Part shown: positions 7,462 through 13,481 of the stretch, piece after piece
Layout of the letters: each line of letters starts with the position of its first letter
Numbering within the stretch: position 1 is the stretch's first letter
Assembly: GCA_002389295.1 (NCBI GenBank)
Contig: DGOE01000182.1
Location: 1 to 15,089, forward strand
DNA from: Flavobacteriales bacterium UBA4474
GTDB taxonomy: Bacteria > Bacteroidota > Bacteroidia > Flavobacteriales_D > Sanyastnellaceae
Direction: 5' to 3'
Length of the DNA: 15,089 nt
The notes under the pieces: generated by a model
Told to the model about the DNA's origin: nothing
The model's database searches: none
What the model saw: the letters and a program-made list of their open reading frames with translations, nothing else
Position numbers and translations under genes: made by a program

Positions 7462-8258
7462 ACTTCCCCCTTCCCCATTTACCTGAGCGAACGACGAAAC
7501 CACGCGCGCACGGGCTCACCATGGTCATGGACAAAGGCCTGAGCCTTCGAGAGGCTGAAGACCTCATTTCCATAGCTGGAGACCGCGTGGACTTTTTAAA
7601 ACTGGGTTTCGGCACGAGCATGTTTGCGCCGAACCTCGCCGAAAAGGTCAAGCTCTACCGCGATGCGGGCATGGACGTCTATTGCGGCGGCACCCTGTTC
7701 GAGGCCTTCCTCGTGCGGAACCGGTTGGACGACTACCTCAAGTTCATCGATGATGCGGGGGTGGGCTGTCTCGAAATCAGTGATGGCTCCATGGTCATCG
7801 ACCACGATTACAAGTGTGAGCTGATCAGCCGATTGTCCAAGGACTTCAAGGTGCTGTCGGAAGTGGGGTCCAAGGAAGAGGGCATTCTCATTTCACCCGC
7901 GAAGTGGATCCGCATGATGCGCAACGAACTCGACGCGGGATCCTGCAAGGTCATTGCCGAAGCCAGGGAGAGCGGCACCGTGGGCATTTATCGTCCCAAT
8001 GGCTCTGCCCACACCCAACTCATTCGCAAGATCTTGTCAAAGGTGGCCCTCGAGGACATCTTGTGGGAGGCGCCCAAAAAGACCCAGCAGGTCTGGTTCA
8101 TCAAGCAATTCGGTGCCAATGTCAACCTGGGCAACATCGGCCCAGCCGACTTGATTCCACTGGAGTGCTTGCGCGTTGGATTGCGCGGGGACACCTTTTT
8201 CCATTTCCTTCCAGAGGAACTGAAGCAAGACCTCCAGCACGAAGTCACCGACGCATGA
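7458..8258 (+). CDS. Phosphosulfolactate synthase (ComA family)
   Basis: A 266-residue TIM-barrel protein. The family adds sulfite to phosphoenolpyruvate to give (2R)-phospho-3-sulfolactate; in methanogens this starts coenzyme M synthesis, in Bacillus it leads to sulfolactate, and plant homologues (HSA32) are heat-stress proteins. Family blocks are well kept: MVMDKGLS (22-29), DFLKLGFGTS (45-54), GGTLFE (77-82), EISDGS (106-111), VLSEVGSK (132-139), EARESGTVGIY (168-178) and NLGNI near 225. It is about 15 residues longer than typical at the N-terminus. The start is the ATG overlapping the TPR stop (ATGA); the frame is open further upstream but only as TPR shadow. Its own stop overlaps the rhodanese ATG. 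No comB, comC, comD or comE is nearby, so the end product here is unknown. Confidence 0.92.
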   Translation: MNFPLPHLPERTTKPRAHGLTMVMDKGLSLREAEDLISIAGDRVDFLKLGFGTSMFAPNLAEKVKLYRDAGMDVYCGGTLFEAFLVRNRLDDYLKFIDDAGVGCLEISDGSMVIDHDYKCELISRLSKDFKVLSEVGSKEEGILISPAKWIRMMRNELDAGSCKVIAEARESGTVGIYRPNGSAHTQLIRKILSKVALEDILWEAPKKTQQVWFIKQFGANVNLGNIGPADLIPLECLRVGLRGDTFFHFLPEELKQDLQHEVTDA

Positions 8259-8572
8259 AAGAAATCGGCGTTTTGGAGCTGCAAGCGTGGAGGCAAGAGA
8301 ACAAGGCCCACCAGCTGATTGACATCCGTGAGACCTATGAGTACGAAACGGGGAACCTGGGTGGGGTGCACATTCCCATGGGCAACATCATGGAAAGGCA
8401 ATCCGAATTGAGCCCGGATGTCCCCGTCGTTCTGCAATGCCGATCCGGTGGCCGATCGGCGGCCGTCCTGACCGCATTGGAGCAGCGCTTCGGCATGGAC
8501 AATCTCTACAATTTGAAAGGCGGAGCCAAGGCATGGGCAGCAGAGGTGGACCCTTCCATCGAGGTTGCCTGA
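8255..8572 (+). CDS. Single-domain rhodanese (sulfurtransferase)
   Basis: A 105-residue protein equal to one rhodanese domain with no signal peptide, hence cytosolic. LIDIRETYEYETGNLGGVHIP (split here at about residues 21-41) is the standard N-terminal block, and the active-site loop CRSGGR (62-67) carries the persulfide-forming Cys62; the domain closes with LKGGAKAW (88-94). Such proteins pass sulfane sulfur between carriers or from thiosulfate, releasing sulfite in the latter case. It begins inside the stop of the ComA-family gene (ATGA) and ends one base before the DUF368 ATG. The six-residue loop fits small GlpE/PspE-type rhodaneses. Supplying sulfite to the neighbouring synthase is an attractive inference but unproven. 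Confidence 0.94.
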   Translation: MKEIGVLELQAWRQENKAHQLIDIRETYEYETGNLGGVHIPMGNIMERQSELSPDVPVVLQCRSGGRSAAVLTALEQRFGMDNLYNLKGGAKAWAAEVDPSIEVA

Positions 8573-8573
8573 G

Positions 8574-9536
8574 ATGCGAAAGTCGCGCGATACCAAAGGC
8601 TGGTTAAGACTCGGTATCCGGGGCATGGCCATGGGCGCTGCTGATTTGGTCCCGGGCGTCAGTGGCGGAACGGTGGCCTTTATCTCCGGTATCTACGAAG
8701 AACTGCTCGACACCATTGCCGGGTTGGGATGGGGCACTGTTCGCACGTTGTTTGCCGAAGGACCATCCGCCGCATGGCACCGCTACAACTTGGGTTTTCT
8801 GGCCGCCTTGGTCGCGGGCATTGGACTGTCTGTCGCGCTGCTTGCAGGCACCCTCCACCACCTTTTGGCACACCACCCCGTGCTGCTTTGGTCGTTTTTC
8901 TTTGGCCTGGTAGCTGCCAGCGTGCCTTTCATGCTCAGGGACATCCCCCGGGCGGCGTTCAGCGCCACCATTGTCGCGGCACTGATCGCCGGAGGAGCCA
9001 TCGCGTGGTGGCTGACCGGCCTGCCCCCATTGCTGCAGGGAGACGCGCCGGCCTTCATCTTCGGCGCGGGCGCCATCGCCATCTGTGCCATGATTCTGCC
9101 GGGCATCAGCGGCTCGTTCATCTTGGTGCTGCTCGGAGCGTACTCTGCCGTGATCGGGGCGTTGAAGTCTTTCGACGTCGTGCGCATCGCTGCATTTGTT
9201 GGAGGAGCGCTTACAGGGCTGCTTGGGTTTTCCAAGGGCTTGGGCTGGGTCTTTAGGCGCCACCGCGAAGTGGCACTGGCCTTGCTCAGCGGTTTTTTGG
9301 TGGGGTCATTGCGCAAGCTGTGGCCTTGGAAAAAGGACCTCACCCCCTTGTTCACCCATTCAGACGGTCGGGTCGAATTCCTCCAAGCGAATCTGGCCCC
9401 ATGGGACCACCCCGACCCCCACGTGGCGGCGGCTTTGGCTTGTATGGCCGCCGGTGCGGTCATGGTAGGCGGTCTGGGCGCATTGGCCCAGCGGGGTGCG
9501 CAGGAAACTTCCTCCAAGGCCTCCGACCGTGGATGA
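8574..9536 (+). CDS. DUF368 membrane protein (polyprenyl-phosphate translocase family)
   Basis: A 320-residue inner-membrane protein with about eight hydrophobic segments. It carries the two family hallmarks as a diverged internal repeat: GAADLVPGVSGGTVAF (21-36) and AMILPGISGSFILVL (172-186). DUF368 proteins have been shown in other bacteria to return undecaprenyl phosphate across the cytoplasmic membrane for re-use in cell-wall and surface-glycan synthesis; whether this one does so is inference. I start it at ATG 8574, one base after the rhodanese stop; an in-frame TTG at 8565 is less likely. The C-terminal ~70 residues after the last membrane-like block contain a hydrophilic loop (KKDLTPLFTHSDGRVEF) and a final hydrophobic stretch. 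Its end overlaps the aroE start by eight bases. Confidence 0.92.
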   Translation: MRKSRDTKGWLRLGIRGMAMGAADLVPGVSGGTVAFISGIYEELLDTIAGLGWGTVRTLFAEGPSAAWHRYNLGFLAALVAGIGLSVALLAGTLHHLLAHHPVLLWSFFFGLVAASVPFMLRDIPRAAFSATIVAALIAGGAIAWWLTGLPPLLQGDAPAFIFGAGAIAICAMILPGISGSFILVLLGAYSAVIGALKSFDVVRIAAFVGGALTGLLGFSKGLGWVFRRHREVALALLSGFLVGSLRKLWPWKKDLTPLFTHSDGRVEFLQANLAPWDHPDPHVAAALACMAAGAVMVGGLGALAQRGAQETSSKASDRG

Positions 9537-10293
9537 CCCCATCCGCAGGTTCGGTCTGATTGGACACCCTGTCGGACACAGCTGGTCCCAGCGGCACTTC
9601 GAGGAGAAATGGCAGCGTGAAGGCATCACAGATTGCGTCTACGAGCTGCACGACTTGGCCCAAGTGGAAAAGGTCAGCGCATTGTGGGCGGAAAGCGGAT
9701 GGAAGGGCATGAACGTGACGGTGCCCCACAAACAGGCCATCCTGCCGTTGCTCGACGGCATTTCAGCCACCGCACATGCCATTGGTGCTGTCAATACCAT
9801 CGCCTTTACCGAGGCGGGTAGAATCGGCCACAACACGGACGCCCACGGGTTTCGCCGGGCCATTGCGCCTTACCTCAAAGGCCACCACCACCGCGCCCTC
9901 ATTCTCGGAACGGGGGGATCGGCATTGGCCGTGCGTCACGTGCTGCGCGACATCGGGCTCGAGGTCACCTGCGCCAGCCGCAACCCCGGCGCTCAGGGCA
10001 CCGTGGGCTATGACGCACTCAGCGCGGTCGGCATTCAGCACACGCCGGTCATTGTCAACTGTACGCCCGTGGGCATGCATCCCAACACGGCTGATTTGCC
10101 CCCCTTAGGCGGAGCGATTGAAGGGGTTGGACCGGATCACTTGGTCATGGACCTCATCTACAATCCGCGTGAAACGGCATTGCTCAAACGCGCTTCTTCA
10201 TTGGGCGCCAGAACATTGGATGGGTCATCGATGTTAATTCATCAAGCCGAAGCCGCCTGGGACATCTGGTGCGGTGAGGAAACGACCACGTGA
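9529..10293 (+). CDS. aroE: Shikimate dehydrogenase (NADP+)
   Basis: About 254 residues, slightly short for AroE (usually ~270). It reduces 3-dehydroshikimate to shikimate in aromatic amino-acid synthesis. Visible: FGLIGHPVGHSWSQRHF (9-24) with the shikimate-binding serines, the catalytic Lys68 in NVTVPHK, AVNTI (87-91), Asp104 in NTDAHGF, the dinucleotide loop GTGGSA (127-132), NCTPVGMHP and a C-terminal HQAEAAW helix. The start I favour is GTG 9529 (MDDPIRRFGL), overlapping the DUF368 gene by eight bases; an earlier in-frame GTG at 9496 adds an unlikely basic leader, and the nearby ATG at 9533 is in another frame. The end overlaps the next gene as GTGA. The Asp-Asn-type NADP phosphate-binding basic residues after the loop appear as ASRNPG, consistent with NADP preference. 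Confidence 0.95.
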   Translation: MDDPIRRFGLIGHPVGHSWSQRHFEEKWQREGITDCVYELHDLAQVEKVSALWAESGWKGMNVTVPHKQAILPLLDGISATAHAIGAVNTIAFTEAGRIGHNTDAHGFRRAIAPYLKGHHHRALILGTGGSALAVRHVLRDIGLEVTCASRNPGAQGTVGYDALSAVGIQHTPVIVNCTPVGMHPNTADLPPLGGAIEGVGPDHLVMDLIYNPRETALLKRASSLGARTLDGSSMLIHQAEAAWDIWCGEETTT

Positions 10294-11216
10294 AAAGCAT
10301 ACTCCAATTTCTCGACCGCCTGGCGGAACTCATCTTGAGTCCCGCTGCGCGCAAGGCCGTAGAACACGCTTTGGTGCAACTCGCGCTCGGCTTGTTTCTG
10401 TTGCATTTGCTGCTCTTCCTTGTGCACGAAGCGGGGTGGTTGCCCTTCCCTATGCCCGAGTCCCTCTTCGGTCATCCCCTGCACGTATTGTACACGCCAT
10501 TTTCCGCCATCCTCGTGGCCGAGGTCTATTTGCTCGTCTATCACCTGCCTTCGTCGTTTGCGCGGTCCATGGGCAAGCAGCTTGAAATCGTATCCCTCAT
10601 CGAAATCCGGTCTGTATTCCGGGACCTCTCGGCACTGCAAGAGACGGATACAGCGGGCATTGTTTGGCCGTGGAATGACCCCTTCTTTCCGCACATTGTG
10701 GGGGCCGTATTGCTCGGTGGCTCATTGGTGGCCTTCTATCGCATCCTGCCCCGCAGGCTCGCGCGGATGGAGGACCAGGACCTGGCGCGCTTCATCCGCT
10801 TCAAACGGCACTTGGCGGCCATGCTTGGTGTGGCACTGGCGGGAATTGCGCTGTGGAGCTTTGGGCATTGGTGCCTGGACATGGCGAGCCATGCGCGCGG
10901 CTTGGCCACCGTCCCCATGGATCCCAATGCCATCTTCTATCAGGATTTCTTCACGGTGCTGATTTTCGTGGATGTCATCCTGTTGGTCACTTCGCTGCGC
11001 TACCTCTCCGACTACGGGCTCATTCTCAGAAATTCTGGTTTTGTTGTGGCCACCATCATCCTCCGGCTGTCCTTTGGAATGGAAGCTTGGGGGGCCGTCG
11101 CCCACGAGGTGCTCGCGGCGCTGCTGGCCCTGACATTGCTCCTGCTGCAGGCGGGGCTTCAATCGGGCCACCGCCGTTTTGGGCCGGAAAACCGGACACT
11201 CAGTATTGAGGAATAG
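10290..11216 (+). CDS. Conserved integral membrane protein of unknown function
   Basis: A 308-residue protein starting at GTG 10290, whose first four bases overlap the aroE stop (GTGA). I count seven hydrophobic segments at about 27-47, 67-86, 134-152, 174-194, 219-238, 249-263 and 268-289. Between segments two and three a conserved-looking amphipathic stretch, GKQLEIVSLIEIRSVFRDL (95-113), carries acidic and basic residues and may be a functional linker; a basic cytosol-like loop RFIRFKRH (168-175) follows segment three. There is no transporter, kinase or protease motif that I can name. I recall similar proteins only as Bacteroidota hypotheticals. It sits between aroE and murQ with a 36-base gap to the latter, so it is probably co-transcribed. 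Function unknown. Confidence 0.85.
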   Translation: MKSILQFLDRLAELILSPAARKAVEHALVQLALGLFLLHLLLFLVHEAGWLPFPMPESLFGHPLHVLYTPFSAILVAEVYLLVYHLPSSFARSMGKQLEIVSLIEIRSVFRDLSALQETDTAGIVWPWNDPFFPHIVGAVLLGGSLVAFYRILPRRLARMEDQDLARFIRFKRHLAAMLGVALAGIALWSFGHWCLDMASHARGLATVPMDPNAIFYQDFFTVLIFVDVILLVTSLRYLSDYGLILRNSGFVVATIILRLSFGMEAWGAVAHEVLAALLALTLLLLQAGLQSGHRRFGPENRTLSIEE

Positions 11217-11252
11217 CCCAAAATCCAACGGGAGTCCCCAATTTGCCTCTCC

Positions 11253-12071
11253 ATGCAGGATGCCCTCTCTCCCACGGAACAGCCCGGTCGATGGGATCAT
11301 TTGGAAGACATGTCTGCCGAGGACATCGCCGCGGCCATGTCCGCTTGTGACCTTGAAGCTGTGCAAGCAGTGGCCAAGCTGCACGGGGTCATGGGCGAGG
11401 TCACGGCACTGGCGCTGGAACGCGTCATGCGCGGCGGCAGGGTGTTTTACCTCGGTGCGGGCACCAGTGGCCGGTTGGGCATTCTGGATGCCAGTGAGAT
11501 CCCGCCCACCTTTGGTGCGCACGGCATCTTTATTGGGCTCATTGCAGGGGGCGACAGCGCCATTCGGCAGGCTGTGGAGGGGGCAGAAGATGATGCTGAA
11601 GGGGGCATTCGGGACCTGAAGGCCCACAGTGCCAGCGCGCATGATGTGGTGGTGGGCATTGCGGCCAGTGGCCGGACCCCCTATGTCGTGGGTGCGCTGC
11701 GTTGGGCCCGTGAGCAGGGCATTCTGACGGTGGCCATGACCTCCAACGCCAAGGGTGCCGTGGTGGCGGCGGCAGAGCATGCCCTTGTCGCAGAAACCGG
11801 CCCCGAATTCGTCACAGGCAGCACCCGCCTCAAAGCCGGCACGGCCCAAAAACTCATGCTCAACCAATTGTCCACCGGCATCATGATCGGAAGGGGTCAC
11901 GTCAAGGGCAACCGCATGGTGGACATGCAGCTCGCCAATGCCAAGCTCGTGGAGCGGGGGTCGCGCATGGTATCCGAGGCGTTGGGCATCTCCATGGACC
12001 GGGCCAGGGTCTTGCTGACCGAATCAGGTTCTGTACGCAAGGCGATTGATACCTTTGCCGCTCGCGGATAG
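11253..12071 (+). CDS. murQ: N-acetylmuramic acid 6-phosphate etherase
   Basis: A 272-residue SIS-domain lyase that splits MurNAc-6-phosphate into GlcNAc-6-phosphate and D-lactate during recycling of the cell's own peptidoglycan. Signature blocks: YLGAGTSGRLGILDASEIPPTFG in two parts at about 66-88 with the catalytic Glu82, AGGDSAIRQAVEGAEDD (98-114) with the second acidic site, GIAASGRTPYVVGA, TGSTRLKAGTAQKLMLNQ, and NRMVDMQ near residue 225. It is about 25 residues shorter than the E. coli enzyme, lacking the C-terminal helical tail, which I believe is usual in Bacteroidota. ATG 11253 lies 36 bases after the membrane-protein gene. No MurNAc kinase (AnmK or MurK) or transporter is next to it, so its substrate must come from genes elsewhere. 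Confidence 0.96.
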   Translation: MQDALSPTEQPGRWDHLEDMSAEDIAAAMSACDLEAVQAVAKLHGVMGEVTALALERVMRGGRVFYLGAGTSGRLGILDASEIPPTFGAHGIFIGLIAGGDSAIRQAVEGAEDDAEGGIRDLKAHSASAHDVVVGIAASGRTPYVVGALRWAREQGILTVAMTSNAKGAVVAAAEHALVAETGPEFVTGSTRLKAGTAQKLMLNQLSTGIMIGRGHVKGNRMVDMQLANAKLVERGSRMVSEALGISMDRARVLLTESGSVRKAIDTFAARG

Positions 12072-12079
12072 CAGCCGTC

Positions 12080-12661
12080 ATGCACGACATTGAGCCCTTC
12101 TATAATTGGCGAAATTTCTACGTCGCCAGCGACGATGACCGGTCGCCATTTCACGAGCGCATCTACAGTGAAACCCACTACACGGAGCGCATCTACAACC
12201 ACTTCATCCACCCCCAATGGGACAACATCGGAAGCACGACGCTTTTTGTGAAAATCCTGTTTGCCGATTACGATGAACGCTTTGCCATCCTCGAGTTTAT
12301 CGGGGAGTGGAACGACACCCTGTTCAATGATGTGATGACGCTGAAGCGCAATGTCATTGAGCCTCTTCAAAATGAAGGGATCGAGCGCTTTATCCTCATC
12401 GGAGAAAACGTCTTGAATTTTCATGCCGATGACGACTGCTACTACGAGGAGTGGTTTGACGAGGTCACGGAAGCCGATGGTTGGATTGCCATGTTGAACT
12501 TTCGACAGCACGTGCTCGATGAACTCATGGACGCCGACCTCGACCAGTATTTTGTGATGGGGGGCGAGCTTCAAGAAATGGGGTGGCGCACGTTCAGCCC
12601 GCCGCAACTCTACCAGCGCATCGACGACTGCGTCATGCACCGCATCGGCCAGACGGGCTGA
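12080..12661 (+). CDS. Conserved acidic protein of unknown function
   Basis: A 193-residue soluble protein, strongly acidic and rich in aromatic residues, without signal peptide or membrane segment. Notable parts: FYNWRNFYVASDDDRSPFH (7-25), a block of conserved look around residues 40-75 (HPQWDNIGSTTLFVKILFAD, then FAILEFIGEWND), IERFILIGENVLNFH (about 100-114), DDCYYEEWFDEV and a C-terminal GGELQEMGWRTFSPPQLYQ. I recognise the pattern as a Bacteroidota-specific hypothetical but know no domain name or activity. It starts eight bases after murQ and ends the + strand run, with only seven bases separating its stop from that of the converging lipoprotein gene and no terminator hairpin between them. 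Co-transcription with murQ is likely; a role in the envelope is only inferred. Confidence 0.82.
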   Translation: MHDIEPFYNWRNFYVASDDDRSPFHERIYSETHYTERIYNHFIHPQWDNIGSTTLFVKILFADYDERFAILEFIGEWNDTLFNDVMTLKRNVIEPLQNEGIERFILIGENVLNFHADDDCYYEEWFDEVTEADGWIAMLNFRQHVLDELMDADLDQYFVMGGELQEMGWRTFSPPQLYQRIDDCVMHRIGQTG

Positions 12662-12668
12662 ATCCGCA

Positions 12669-13409
12669 TCAAGCGCCGCCTTGGGCGACCGACATCACAT
12701 AGAGCATCTCGCGTGCGACTTCCGCGCACCGCTCGTCGTAGACTTCCCGCTCATTTTCCTGTCCATCCGCGACTTTGGGGTCCAAGTAGGGAAGCGCAAA
12801 GCGCGCCGTTGAACCGTAAACGATGGGACATCCCCGATCTGCATCCGAGCAGGTCATGATGGCACCAAAACCCAAACCGTCCAAGTCGGGAACATCATCG
12901 TATTTCTTGGAATAGCAGATCAGAGGATCGCCTACTTCATGGTAATGGACGGCATACTTCGGGTTGTCGCTGATGGCCGAGGGGTGGATGTCCAACCCTG
13001 ACCGGCGCAATGCGCCTACGGCACGTTCGTTGAAGGCGGTGACCTCCGTGCCTCCACTGTAAGCTTCCACCAGAGCGTCCATGCCGAAGTGATGCGCCGC
13101 TACAGTAGCCCACACCTGACCGAATTGGCTTCTGCGGCTATTGTGGGTACAGATGAAATTCAAGCGGACCAAACCCGTATCGGCAGTTTCCGCGATGAAA
13201 CCCGCGAGGGCGTCCAGTTCCTCCCTGCGCGCTGGAGCAATGGCGCCGAACTCAGATGCTCTGCTCTCGATGTAGCGGGCCAGGGGAGCCCAGGGGTCCG
13301 CCTGCGTTTGGGGCTGCAAGTCTTGTTGGCTCATGGAGGGATCATCGCTGCCGCACCCGCTCGCCAGAAAGGCGAAAAGAAGCACGGCGAAAAAAGGCCG
13401 GTTGAACAT
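12669..13409 (-). CDS. Arsenate reductase-like low-molecular-weight phosphatase with lipoprotein signal
   Basis: A 246-residue protein. Residues 81-246 form a low-molecular-weight tyrosine phosphatase/ArsC fold: P-loop CTHNSRRS with nucleophile Cys87 and Arg93 (CX5R), YSGGTE (117-122), a redox-type pair Cys187/Cys194 in TCSDADRGCP, and the general-acid DP motif in YLDPK (209-212). The Cys pair spaced by seven matches thioredoxin-coupled arsenate reductases of the pI258 type, though the P-loop has Arg where those have a Cys. Upstream is an unusual N-terminus: MFNRPFFAVLLFAFLASGC, a lipoprotein-like signal with Cys19, then a Gln-rich linker and a helical stretch (about 38-78). An internal Met26 (base 13334) would give a cytosolic form of 221 residues instead. 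No arsR, acr3 or arsB is adjacent. Substrate (arsenate or phosphoprotein) undetermined. Confidence 0.87.
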   Translation of the reverse strand: MFNRPFFAVLLFAFLASGCGSDDPSMSQQDLQPQTQADPWAPLARYIESRASEFGAIAPARREELDALAGFIAETADTGLVRLNFICTHNSRRSQFGQVWATVAAHHFGMDALVEAYSGGTEVTAFNERAVGALRRSGLDIHPSAISDNPKYAVHYHEVGDPLICYSKKYDDVPDLDGLGFGAIMTCSDADRGCPIVYGSTARFALPYLDPKVADGQENEREVYDERCAEVAREMLYVMSVAQGGA

Positions 13410-13413
13410 GGCG

Positions 13414-13421
13414 CAAAATTA
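13414..13421 (-). promoter_or_regulatory. -7 box directly before the ArsC-like lipoprotein gene
   Basis: Read on the - strand, TAATTTTG fully matches TAnnTTTG and is followed by CGCC and the ATG at 13409. No TTG lies 19-23 bases upstream. If it is used, transcription would start at or within a few bases of the ATG, giving a leaderless or nearly leaderless mRNA. Confidence 0.5.
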
Positions 13422-13469
13422 CTTCCAGACACGGCTCATCGCGACATCTTTCAACCCGACTGTCACGGC

Positions 13470-13477
13470 TAACTTCG
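13470..13477 (+). promoter_or_regulatory. -7-like box directly before the mnmD-Nudix gene
   Basis: TAACTTCG (one mismatch to TAnnTTTG) is followed by AACC and the ATG at 13482, the same four-base spacing as on the opposite strand at 13414-13421. A TTTC sits 17 bases upstream in place of a -33 TTTG. The 72-base divergent region 13410-13481 thus may hold two back-to-back promoters. Confidence 0.35.
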
Positions 13478-13481
13478 AACC

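Noticed and set aside
7458..8258. A coenzyme M biosynthesis locus acquired from an archaeon
   Set aside because: Only the ComA-family gene is present, base composition looks like its neighbours, and this family is also found widely in bacteria and plants.
10722..11900. Long antisense open frame (392 codons) across the membrane-protein gene and murQ
   Set aside because: Spans two well-supported + strand genes and shows no domain; a shadow frame.
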